Source of the DNA: Porodaedalea pini
Taxonomy: Eukaryota; Basidiomycota; Agaricomycetes; Hymenochaetales; Hymenochaetaceae
NCBI GenBank assembly: GCA_002794775.1
Contig: NBAY01000016.1
Coordinates: 62,001 to 126,000, forward strand
Direction of reading: 5' to 3'
Length of the DNA: 64,000 bases
Shown: positions 23,306 through 34,400 of the stretch, in pieces
Layout of the letters: every line of letters begins with the position of its first letter
Position numbering within the stretch: position 1 is the stretch's first letter
Translations under genes and position numbers: made by a program
Notes under the pieces: model-generated
What the model saw: the letters and a program-made list of their open reading frames with translations, nothing else
The model's database searches: none
What the model was told of the DNA's origin: nothing

Positions 23306-23819
23306 CCACGATTAGAATAGACTAGAAGGAAAGGCACGGGTGTGTAGCAGTAGTACATGAATGACCCTCTTATCGCCAGAAGTGCCTCGATATATAGTCC
23401 AATATTTCATGATCAAGCACTTCATGGTGCTATGTAGCACAAGATCTAAATTGCCTTGAGCTGGTTGCCTCTTGTAGCAATCCTTTCCGCCGGTCATCGC
23501 ACTAGTACTGGCACCTCCAGCTCATGCATCTCTCCTATTACCATCGCTCACCCCACACTTCACTCTATTTCCATGCCCGGACTGCGGCCCCAGGAGGCCC
23601 GAAAGGTGTATGTAATGCAGAAGCGCGGAACGCGTTTAGACACGGCTTGAAGTCATGTATGACTCACCGAAGCCTCATGCCTTCCACCGGTAGGAAACAC
23701 GCTCACCACACGTGTTGGCCCGTTGTCGATGGGGATATTAGCCAGCACACCCTGTGGGCCTCCTTTGTCTTTGTGTCGCCACCTTCACCCCTTGTTGCCC
23801 CTCCACGAGACAAACCGAA
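23306..23819. other. Intergenic region
   Basis: Lies between homoserine kinase and the Cys/His-rich unknown, both on the plus strand. Open frames here have no recognisable product; nothing further is supported. Confidence 0.45.
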
Positions 23820-24889
23820 ATGCCGCGCGACTCCCTACAGCACGCGATCCCGGTCAGTCCATCCGTCCTGCGACCGCGTCGAGCGAAGTACTAACAATAG
23901 GCTGCGTGTATCAAAGCTTCAGAATGACGTTGCGCGTTGCGCAGCAGGCGGAGCGAGCTATAGCTCAGATGGGGTGGCCTTGCCATCGAGACGTGTGAGT
24001 CTTTGCTTTGTCGCTTGTCTCTCGCCGTTCGGTTTGTGGCTCATGCATTGTTCTCTTGTTCTATGGCCGCCTTCGCCATGTCCAGCTATCCTTAAACTGC
24101 CCGAACTGCAGAGCTTCCGTGCTCAATATTCCCGAAGACATTCTCGAGGCCGAGGAAGAGAGTGCTCCCGAGCTTTCGAAACCTAAGCGGTGGACGAAGC
24201 GTCCCAACTTCATCTCCCGTCCGCTCAACCGCAAGGAGTCTGAGACTTCGACGTTGCCAGGGCCTGTAGCAGGAAGCGCGTTTCACGGCCCGGATTTCGA
24301 CGGGCAAACGCCCAAGCATCTCAGACGCACGTCCGTCTCGTCAGAAGCATCCGACTCATCAAGCCAAACAAAGGTCGAGCCTCTGCCGCCGCCTCGCTCC
24401 ATCCTCACGCACTCCCCCTCCGTCTCGAGTGCAAAGAGCGGGAAGAGCACGCTCACCGCGAAACGCTCCGTCAAGTTCTCCGACGAGCCCGTGTACTACG
24501 ACTACTCGTACCGCTACTCGCACGTCTGCACCTGCGCGCACGCGCCGCACCACGCGCCGTTCTGCAAGCTCCCGTACGACTGCGACGGCGAGTGCATGTT
24601 CGAGGACTTCAGCTTCTGCGGGTACGACGACGACATGTTCTCGTTTGAGCTGCCCGAGGAGATTCCCTCGGAGCGGCGGTGGGGCATCCTCAGCCGCTTC
24701 ATTGCGTGGTTCAGGCGCAAGACAGGCGGGCGCAGGTATACCATCGAAGCGGAGAAGAGACGGCCCGCGATCTCTCGGCCGCAGCCCCTCATGCCTCGTC
24801 CGTATGTCATCGAGATTACTCAGGCCAAGAAGAGCCAACGAAGAATAAGGAGGAGGAGAACAATCCCCTTCAGGGCTGTCTACGGATAA
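23820..24889 (+). CDS. Cys/His-rich protein of unknown function
   Basis: Not assigned to a family. The last exon (24086-24889) is solid: it encodes LSLNCPNCRASVLNIPEDILEAEEE, a Ser/Pro-rich linker (PPPRSILTHSPS), a Cys/His cluster (SHVCTCAHAPHHAPFCKLPYDCDGECMFEDFSFCGYDDD) and a very basic C-terminus (KKSQRRIRRRRTIPFR). A workable 5' model joins 23820-23852, 23945-23992 and 24086-24889, giving 294 residues and placing PCHRD before LSLNCPNC so that C..H...C..C could bind zinc. Other acceptor choices in the second exon cannot be excluded. The reading frame uses strongly G/C-ending codons across the Cys cluster, as in a real gene. Confidence 0.55.
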
Positions 24890-25558
24890 GACACGGTACG
24901 TGGTTATTCCGCTTCATCGTACTGCAAACTAAGCTCGATGCTGTTCTACAGCCAGCCGCAACGTTGATTCCCATCCTTACTCTCATGATTACGCCCAACC
25001 GTTGTCAACGCATCACTGTACTGCTGTACTTCCGATCATGCGGGACCTTTCCACTCTATTTTATCACGCTCGCAAGGAGCACTAGCTGCTCAACGACCGT
25101 GTTACGCATGCTTTCCGCCTCTCTCGAACACGCGTTCAGAAAAGTATACGACGTAATCGAGCCGGCTCGATCACAAAGCAAGGCCAGCTCTTGCTTCGCA
25201 CAGATTCATGTTCCCCAGCATTACGGCGTGTCTATCCGTGATTACGAGCTACTCATGTACATGGTATGAGCCTTCATATATTATGTACAACTCATTATTC
25301 CGACGCACATTTTCGCTTTCCAGCTCCGAGTCTTTCTTTTGTTGCTGTAGTTGTATGTTCAGCACTAGCCGTGGACGCTTTGCAATGATAGCGATGTTAC
25401 TTGCATAGATGGAGAGCAGAGTAGTAGACTTTCCGTAAGTAAAATATAAAAGCAAGAAGTTGCACGGAAGTACATAAGGTAAAGTAGTGAGAATCATTAA
25501 TTTCGCCTCCGAGGGCACCACTTCCATGTGCTCTCAACATGGTTTTTTCTCGTTCGCC
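24890..25558. other. 3' region between convergent genes
   Basis: Between the stop codons of the Cys/His-rich gene (plus) and the Mgr2/Romo1 gene (minus). No gene is supported in it. Confidence 0.45.
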
Positions 25559-26194
25559 TCATGAGTCGCTGCGCTTCTGCTTTTCAGCCTCCCAGCGCGC
25601 TCTAATTAAAGACGCGCCGGAGATCCTGGACTGCATGACGGGTGGGGCAAGTCGTTGGTGCATGGCCTCGAGGTGTGGAGGGAGAAGCGAGTCGTTGCGA
25701 ATGACCTGTCAAGCGCACCATAAGAACAAGCGCGTCAAGCTCGTAAGAACAAAGGCACGAATTGAGAGGTAAAGTAACACGTACTGAGCCAATGGAGAGG
25801 AAGAAAGTGAAACTGGCGGCGCTGCCGAGCATGTATTGTGAAAGCGTGGCCATGACGCCTCTTGGGCCTGCACCGTTTCTGGGAGAAAGTGGGCTCATGT
25901 AAATGAGAACTCTTGAGAGACGAAGTGTATGAGGGTTTACCTCAGGATGCTATATGACCCGAAGAGAAAGCCAATAGTCAGACCGACACCTGCGCCCATC
26001 ATGGCGCCCATTCTTTAGAAGAATCAAGCATGAGCACCGTGTGGTACTGAGAACAGATTATTACGCGCTTACTTCACTACGAAACGAAGGAGTATGTGTC
26101 AGTCGTGTTTATACTCCCCGCACTCAACACTGACGAACTTACTCTTCTGCCAGACCGTCGGGCCCTCCATACGCTGAGGTGCTCGCTGAGCCAT
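25559..26194 (-). CDS. MGR2: Mgr2/Romo1 family protein (TIM23 translocase subunit)
   Basis: Small inner mitochondrial membrane protein. In yeast, Mgr2 couples the TIM23 translocase to TOM and guards lateral release of preproteins; Romo1 is the animal homologue. Five exons (26194-26143, 26076-26073, 26012-25941, 25878-25785, 25705-25559) sum to 369 nt, 122 residues. Conserved core: KMGAMMGAGVGLTIGFLFGSYSILR, GPRGVMATLSQYMLGSAASFTFFLSIGSVIR, i.e. two Gly-rich membrane helices with a short Gly/Arg loop. A soluble C-terminal extension of about 35 residues follows, as in fungal Mgr2. The second exon is only four bases (TGAA) between introns of 66 and 60 nt. Skipping it breaks the frame, and including it creates the conserved KMGAMM junction. 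Confidence 0.92.
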
Positions 26195-26301
26195 GACTGA
26201 TCGCTTCACGGAGAAAAAAAGCAAGAAAACCGAGGGTTGACGCGCTGGTCTTTTGCGAGATCGACGCACTGCATGTGAAACCCGTTTCTTAGCGCCCAAC
26301 C
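26195..26301. promoter_or_regulatory. Compact divergent promoter (MGR2 / PEX10)
   Basis: The two start codons are only 107 bp apart on opposite strands, so a mitochondrial import gene and a peroxisome biogenesis gene share one promoter. An A-rich run (GGAGAAAAAAAGCAAG) lies at about 26210-26225. Confidence 0.5.
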
Positions 26302-27626
26302 ATGACGGGCTCAGAGCCGACTGGACTGCCTACCTTCCCTGCTGCTCAACAGGCGCAAATAAGTGAGTATAATTCAACATGCTATACTGCTAATACTAAT
26401 ACTAAAATTATGTGTTTGACAGTTCGAGCAAACCAGCGGGACTTGTTCTATGTATACTCGCTCCGGGAGCAAGCGGAGAACGTCCTGAGGTCTTGGTTAG
26501 GTATGTAAACTTCTGGCACACATGAGCTCGACCTTAGATGTGTTATTACAGGGAACCGTTGGCTGGCACGCTGGGACAAGGAGCTCGAACTGCTATCTAA
26601 GCTTATATATTACGGACTTACTACCGGACGAGGTGAGCCTAATGAAATGACTTGAATGCGTTCTGACTATTTATACAGCCCACCAGACTCTCGGAGAGGA
26701 GTACACAAATATCTGGCAGTACTCTGCTGTCGAAAAAGGTACACCCTCAGCTCGGGTCAGTCTATTTCAGATCGTGAAAGCTTGTACAAATGACTGATAC
26801 ATGAACACAGAGACGCGCCGCGCTGGTTTTCCTCCCCGCATTCCCGGCATATGCCATTTCACGCTTCGAAACTCAGCTGAGCGGAGGCAATGAACGGATA
26901 GCGAGGCTCCTGCGCCGTTTGCCGACTATTTTGGATATCGTGTCGGAAATCAACTTGGCTGCATTCTACTTCAGAGGGGTATACTATAATCTTGTTCGAC
27001 GGATACTTGGCGTAAAAAATGTATGTCGTATTTCGCTAATTCAAGCGGGAACGTATACTCATGTCTTGTAGATTTCTTCTATACCGGAGAACCCGAATTC
27101 TCGCCCTCCGTCGTATTCTCTGCTCGGTATTCTCATCGCAATCCGACTCTTACATCGATTGTTCGCTGCGATCCGCGAGCTCCGGCGAAGTTCCATGAAA
27201 GATGCAGCGCAATCGTCGCAGGCTTCTTCGCTGAAAGGGAAGCAAGTCTTGCGAACGGATCGTTCGGCGGAAGCGTCAATTGACGGGGTTCCTATCTCTG
27301 AAGTCGTGGAGAACATGCCTGATGAGTCTTCCGCAGCTATACGCGCCGAAGAAGACGAGCACACGATTTTAGACTTTGCTCAGATCCCGGAAGATGTAAG
27401 GGCAAGGCGAAATTGCACGTTGTGCTTGGAAGAGCGCACTTCTAGCTGTGCGACCGAATGCGGACATCTGTTTTGCTGGCCATGTATCATAGGATGGGGA
27501 CGAGAAAAGGTAGGTCTCGCACGGTTTTATTGAATAATAGTTACTTACAGAAGTTTGAAGGCTGAATGTCCACTCTGTCGACAATCGCTGAACTTGACTC
27601 GACTCGTTCCCATTTATAACTTGTAG
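26302..27626 (+). CDS. PEX10: Peroxin 10, RING-finger E3 of the peroxisomal membrane
   Basis: Peroxisomal membrane ubiquitin ligase; with Pex2 and Pex12 it forms the retrotranslocation channel that ubiquitinates and recycles Pex5. At least seven exons join from [20 protein letters not shown] through [22 protein letters not shown], a Pex2/10/12-type membrane region ([56 protein letters not shown]) to the C-terminal C3HC4 RING. The RING reads [25 protein letters not shown], then after an intron [20 protein letters not shown], and all eight zinc ligands are present. The last intron ends at TTTGAAG before GCTGAATGT. It converges with SmE, 109 bp between stop codons. Confidence 0.93.
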
Positions 27627-27735
27627 TTGACTATACTCATGTATCACCCCGCAATAATCATGCAATCTCAGCATTCAAGACGGTGTAGGAGAATACAGTG
27701 CGGAATGAAACACAAGCAAAGAGTACAGCAAAACG

Positions 27736-28362
27736 TCAGGTGAGCGGTTGGATCAAAGTAATGTTGTCTCCCTTGAGTAGCAGACGGCCTGTCGAAGAAT
27801 ACCATTCAGCATTTTTATCTCAAAGTGGAGCCAAGGCACGCACCTAAGTCTCTGCGCGGCTTCGCCTCCTTCAGATATACCTCGGCAGCATCGTCCATCA
27901 CAACATTCATGAATTCATCGAAGCCCTGGATGTAGAGGGATTAATTAGCACAACGCGGACAGCAGGTACGAGAAAGAAGAAGTAAGGCTGAAGGGCTCAA
28001 GGTTCAAATGGGGGGACTGGTACACGGCGCATGCCATGCGACGCAGTACATTGGCCTTGTGCGTGAAAAGCGTTTCAACGGAAGAGAAGTGAGACGCAAG
28101 GACTCGTACGCACAATAATACGGCCCTCCAACCGCATCTCGTTGTTGTCGTATAACCATACCGAAACTCTTGTTTTCTGTAAATTTGTCAGAAATATTAA
28201 TAGGGCGGTATTTTCTCTTGCAGGCAGTACTGACTTGTTGCAGATGTCTGAAAATGACATTCTGTAGAACGCGAACTTGAGTTTAGTATGTACTGACGAC
28301 TGGAAGAGGAGACGACCACATACGATGGGCTGTACCATCACACGCTGTTGGCGCCCAGACAT
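27736..28362 (-). CDS. SME1: Small nuclear ribonucleoprotein E (SmE)
   Basis: Sm-ring subunit of the spliceosomal U1, U2, U4 and U5 snRNPs. The exons give [88 protein letters not shown], which covers both Sm motifs ([29 protein letters not shown] and [10 protein letters not shown]). About 90 residues, the normal size. The second exon is 27 nt. The longer frame upstream of 28362 has no Sm similarity, so the start is MSGRQQ. It is divergent from dynein dhc2 with 89 bp between start codons. Confidence 0.95.
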
Positions 28363-28451
28363 ATTCAGCCTTTTTGGTATCAGAGAGAGGACGGTAAAGG
28401 AAGTGGTAGTCCAGAGACGAGCTCGTTGTCCAAGACGAAGTGTGACTCCAA
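28363..28451. promoter_or_regulatory. Very compact divergent promoter (SmE / dynein dhc2)
   Basis: Only 89 bp lie between the start codons of SmE (minus) and dhc2 (plus). It must hold both 5' UTRs and the promoter elements, or transcription starts lie inside the opposing gene. It contains the stop codon TGA (28443-28445) in frame with the dhc2 ATG. Confidence 0.55.
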
Positions 28452-31400
28452 ATGTTAGGGCGCGAAACAGACCTCCTTCCCTATTTGGACGCCAGTCGCG
28501 ACACGACAACCTCGACACGCGTTGAGGCTCTCTGTCAAGACTTCGACGTTGAGGACGCGATGGAGGTGAGCTCTTCGTCGCAGAACGCGTTAAGCGCAAA
28601 TAGCTAACTTATTGTTTAGGTCTTTGCACCTTCGAACTCGTCGACGGCGGCGGCCGTTACATTCATCACATTCGTGCAAGACCTCAAAAAGAAATCCAAA
28701 ACTTGGGGACCCCTTATAGACCTCTGCGCCAATGGCGAGAAGACACTAGAACGTTTTCGGTACCAATTTCCAGAAGACTGGCTGTATAGTGATCAGCTTC
28801 GAGGCGAATGGAGCGCGTACAACGAAATTTTGAAGAGGAAGAACGACTCGATCCAGGAGCAGCTTGGTGTGTACCTGTTGCTCAACGATAAATAGCGCGT
28901 TGCTTAGACTTGTTATAATAGCGGGACTACAACTGAAGATCGTTGCGGAGGACAAGATTGTCGAAAATAAGATCAACGATATCATTAGTGAATGGGAGCA
29001 GACACGCCCGGTTCAAGGAAACATGCGTGCGGATACCGCCATGAACACCATAAGCGTGTTTGAAGGAAAGTTGAATCGCGTTCAGGAGGAATACGATCTC
29101 GTCTGTCGAGCCAAGGAAGCATTGGACCTTGAGCTGACGCGCCATACGCGCCTGGAGCCCGTGTTCGAGGAGCTGCGCGACCTGAAGGCGGTGTGGACTG
29201 CTCTGTCGGGCATCTGGGCACAGATCAACGAGCTCAGAGAAATAACATGGGCCAGCGTACAGCCGCGCAAGCTGAGGGAGCAGCTGAATGCCCTGCTGAA
29301 CTCCACGAAGGATATGCCAACGCGTATGCGCCAGTATTCAGCATTTGAATACGTGCAGGAGACACTGCGTGGACTTCTGAAGAGCAACATCGTTGTCGGA
29401 GAGCTGAAGTCGGAGGCCCTCAAGGACAGGCATTGGAAGCAGCTGTTCAAGGTTCTGCGCATGTCGCCAGTCATGCTGACAACGTGAGTCAACATGGTTA
29501 TTAGATATTGATACTTTCTCAACCTCAGCTTCCAAAGGATGACTCTCGGAAACGTGTACGACATGGACCTAAAGAAGAACGAGGCCCTTATAAAGGAGGT
29601 CATTATTCAGGCCCAAGGAGAGGTATGCACAATGAGCTAGTATTATTTGACACATACTAATAGGTGATATCATAGATGGCGCTTGAGGAATACATTAAAC
29701 AGGTCAAGGAGACATGGACGACTTACGCGCTAGATCTTGTCAACTACCAGAATAAGACTAGACTTATTCGGCAAGCTTGCTTCACATATTCTAAAGAACA
29801 TCGACTAAACGTCTTTCAATGACAGTGGCTGGGACGAACTTTTCACTAAGTGCAGCGAAAACCTGAACTCGCTAACGGCGATGAAACTATCTCCCTATTA
29901 TAAAGGTGAATTGTCTCCAAGTTGAATCTGCGACGTCCGTACTGACTCTGGTTTAGTATTCGAGGAGGACGCGGCGTCTTGGGAGGATAAGCTGAACAGA
30001 ATCCACGTTCTTTTCGGTAAGTGACGAGAGGTGTTACATCTAGCCTTTATTTATATGCAATTTTACGCTAGACGTCTGGATCGATGTACAGCGCCAATGG
30101 GTGTACCTTGAGGGTATTTTCTCCGGAAGTGCAGACATCAAACATCTGCTTCCTGTTGAATCCTCCCGATTCCAGAACATCAACTCGGAGTTTTTAACCG
30201 TCATGAAGAAGGTTAACAAGACTCCCTACATTGTGGAGGTCTTAAATATCCAAGGCATTCAGAAGTCGCTCGAGCGTCTTGCGGACTTGCTGAACAAGAT
30301 CCAGAAGGCATTGGGAGAGTACCTCGAGCGCGAGCGCGCATCTTTCCCTCGCTTCTACTTCGTCGGAGACGAAGACTTGCTGGAGATTATCGGTAACTCC
30401 AAGACTATTGTCAGGATCATGAAGCATCTGAAAAAAATGTTTGCGGGAATTTCTACAATGACGCTGGACGAGGACGAGACTCAGATTTCTGGTATTGCTT
30501 CTCGCGAAGGAGAGGAGATCTTTTTCCGGACACCTATTCTCCTCAAGGACTACCCAAAGATCAACGACTGGCTTTCGAAGCTGGAAGCAGAGATGCGGAA
30601 CAACCTTGCTTATCTCCTGTGCGATGCTGTCGAGGAATTGCAGACATTCTATGGGCATGAGACGCTCTTTACAGCAGAGATATTCATTGGATGGGTAGAA
30701 AAGTATCCTGCTCAGCTTGTCTCCCTTGCTATACAGGTGGCTTGGACGACGGCTGTTGAAGATTGCCTCGAGCAGGAGCAGACTCCGGGCGCACCCCTTG
30801 AGATCGTTCGCCGAGGACTAGACCTCCTTGCCGACGTTGTGCTCACAGATTTGAACCCTATTACCCGTAGGAAATGCGAACATTTAATCACCGAGCTCGT
30901 CCACGAACGTGATGTTATTCGCTCGTTAATTCAACAAGGCGTTTCCGATAACAAGGCGTTCGCGTGGCTTTATCAGATGCGTTTTTACTTGGATCGTTCT
31001 GTAGATAATCCCCTGGACAGACTCGCAATCAGGGTAGCCAATGCTTCATTCCCATACGGATGGGAGTATCTCGGTGTCCCAGACAGACTCGTCCAGACGC
31101 CATTGACGGACAGGTGTTACCTGACCCTGACGCAGGCTCTCGACAGCCAGCTTGGAGGCTCTCCTTTCGGTCCCGCTGGTACAGGGAAAACAGAGTCGGT
31201 AAAAGCGCTTGGCGTACAGTTGGGGCGCTTCGTATTGGTTTTCTGTTGCGACGAGACCTTCGACTTCCAAGCCATGGGGCGTATTTTCGTCGGATTATGC
31301 CAAGTTGGTGCATGGGGTTGCTTTGATGAGTTCAATCGTCTTGAAGAACGTATCCTCAGTGCTGTATCGCAGCAAGTTCAGAGTATCCAGCAAGGCCTGG

Positions 31401-34400
31401 CCGCATTGGTGAAAAACCCGCAGACGGAAATCGAGCTCGTCGGTAAAAGCCTCAGGATCAATCCTAATATCGGAATCTTCATCACCACAAATCCTGGCTA
31501 CGCTGGCCGTACAGCGCTACCTCCCAACTTGACCAAGCTCTTCAGGCCAATGGCAATGACCCGTCCAGACCGTGAGCTTATTGCCCAGGTGATGCTTTTC
31601 TCGCAAGGTTTTAGGACTGCGGAAATTCTTGCTTCTAAGATCGTTCCCTTCTTCAATCTCTGCGACGAGCAACTTTCGCCTCAACCTCATTATGATTTCG
31701 GTCTTCGTGCTTTGAAGGCCGTCTTAGCTAGCGCCGGTATCCTCAAAAGAGAGCGTCTACTAAACGCTCGGACGAATGAGGAAGAGGACGTGGTGGGACT
31801 GTCAGATGCTATTCAGGAGCAGGTTATCCTCATTCAGAGTGTGACTGAAACCATTGTACCGAAATTAGTGGCCGACGATGTGCCGTTACTCACGAGGTGC
31901 GTTCGCAATCAATTGTTCCTTATCGAGAAATGAATGTCTTACGTGCCATATAAAGCCTTCTTGCTGATGTGTTCCCTGGTGTCGATTACTTCCCCGTCGA
32001 TTTGGAAGCTTTGCGTGAGCAGATCATGAAAGTTTGCGCTGAGCGACGTCTGGTCCCGGGTGATCGTTGGATATCCAAAATTCTACAGCTTTACCAGATT
32101 CAGAAGATTCAGCACGGCTTGATGATGGTCGGCCCTTCTGGGAGCGGAAAGACAAACGCATGGAGGGTACTACTGGCTGCTTTAGAACGTCTTGATGGTG
32201 TTGAGGGCGTTGCATACGTTATTGACCCGAAGGCAATTCATAAAGAGGCACTCTACGGGACTCTGGATCCAACCACTCGCGAGTGGAACGATGGTCTCTT
32301 CACGCACATTCTGCGTAAGATCGTCGATGATGTCCGTGGAGAAAGCAGCAAACGTCATTGGATTGTATTTGATGGCGATGTCGATCCGGAATGGGTGGAG
32401 AATCTGAACAGTGTACTCGACGATAACAAGCTTCTGACGCTTCCCAACGGTGAACGTCTTAACCTCCCTCCAAATGTCCGTATCATGTTTGAAGTGGAGC
32501 ACCTAAGATATGCGACGCTTGCCACTGTCAGTCGCTGCGGTATGATTTGGTTCAGCGAGGACGTAGTCGAGCCGAGTATGGTGTATCGCCACTACCTGGA
32601 TACCCTGTCAGCGATTCCTCTTGATGCAGATGAAGACGAGTCCTTCGAACCTCCCTCGGCTAGACGAGCGGATGTTATTGCATCCGATTCATCTGACTCG
32701 CCCAATCTTGTCACTCAGAAGGAGATTGCTAGTATCCTCGAGCAATACTTTGCAGATGGCGACATCATTAGCTCTGCACTGACGTATGCAGAGTCCATAG
32801 ATCACATCATGGATTTCACATCTACCAGGGCTTTGAACACTCTATTTTCCCTGATCAACAAGACAGCACGTAACGTTGTCGAGTACAACATCCAGCATGC
32901 AGACTTCCCGCTCAACCGCGACAAGATTGAACAATATGTGACGAAACGTTTGCTTGTCAATATAATTTGGGCTTTCTCTGGTGACGCTCGACTTGATCTT
33001 CGAGCTGAGCTGGGTGATTTCTTACGAAAGCAGACTGGCATTGATCTGCCTCTGCTCACTCCTGGTAGCTCGCTCATTGATTACGATGTGCAGGTCGCGA
33101 CGGGTGAATGGATATCCTGGTCATCTCGGGTACCTGTCATCGAAATAGAGGCTCATGCTGTCACGGCGTCGGACGTCGTGGTGCCTACTATTGACACTGT
33201 CCGTCATGAGGAAGTCTTGTACTCGTGGTTGTCAGAGCACAAGCCTTTGATGCTTTGCGGTCCCCCGGGCTCGGGTAAGACTATGACACTTTTCAGTGCC
33301 CTGCGGAAACTCCCAGACATGGAGGTTGTCGGTCTGAACTTCTCAAGCGCAACGACACCAGAGCTCATTCTGAAGACTTTCGAGCAGTATTGCGAGTACA
33401 AGAAGACACCAAATGGCGTTATTCTTGCCCCTGTTCAAATCGGAAGATGGCTCGTCGTATTCTGCGATGAAATTAATTTACCAGCCACTGATAAGTATGG
33501 AACACAGCGAGTCATCTCCTTCTTGCGCCAACTCGTCGAACTCGGAGGGTATTATCGGACTTCGGATATGGCCTGGGTCAGGCTGGAGAGAATCCAGTTC
33601 GTCGGGGCTTGCAATCCGCCTACAGATCCTGGTCGTGTTCCTCTCTCTCATAGGTTCTTACGTCATGCTCCTTTGGTCATGGTCGATTATCCAGGAGAGA
33701 TTTCACTCAAACAAATTTACGGCACATATAATCGGGCCATGCTCAAGGTCGTCCCCACTTTGCGTGCGTATGCAGAGCCCCTTACAGACTCAATGGTGTC
33801 TTTCTACTTGGCTTCGCAAAAGCGATTCACGTCGGACATTCAGGCGCATTATATTTACAGCCCTCGTGAGTTGACCCGCTGGGTGCGTGGTGTATACGAA
33901 GCTATCAAACCCCTCGAGATGCTGTCCGTCGAAGGTCTTGTACGAGTCTGGGCGCACGAAGCTCTCCGCCTTTTCCAGGATAGGCTCGTTTCCGAGGATG
34001 AAAAGGTGTGGACGAACGAAAACATCGATGCTACGGCTATGCAACACTTCCCTACGATAAATCAGGAGGAAGCTCTGTCGAGGCCGATACTATTTTCGAA
34101 CTGGACATCGAAGCACTATGTGCCTGTCGAGCGTGAGATCCTGCGCGATTACATCAAAGCACGTCTCAAAGTTTTTCACGAAGAAGAGCTTGACGTGCAG
34201 CTTGTCCTGTTCAACGATGTCCTTGACCATGTCCTTCGTATCGATCGGGTTTTCAGACAAATCCAAGGCCATCTCCTCTTGATTGGTGTCAGCGGTAGCG
34301 GCAAGGTGGGATTCAATTGTATGCTTCAATTTGACACGTAGCACTGACGCAATTTTTTTGTAGACCACTCTTTCTCGCTTCGTTGCCTGGATGAATGGTC

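Noticed and set aside
23950..23980. tRNA D-arm-like string (TAGCTCAGATGG)
   Set aside because: No anticodon arm or T arm follows at the right distance; the bases are better explained as coding exon of the Cys/His-rich gene.
22160..24889. Amino-acid biosynthesis cluster around homoserine kinase
   Set aside because: Neighbouring genes are unrelated (unknown Cys/His protein, Mgr2, low-complexity protein); no other threonine or methionine pathway gene is present.
30101..31933. Separate gene for the AAA1 segment of dynein
   Set aside because: Exons before and after join in frame through clear GT-AG introns; it is one continuous coding sequence.
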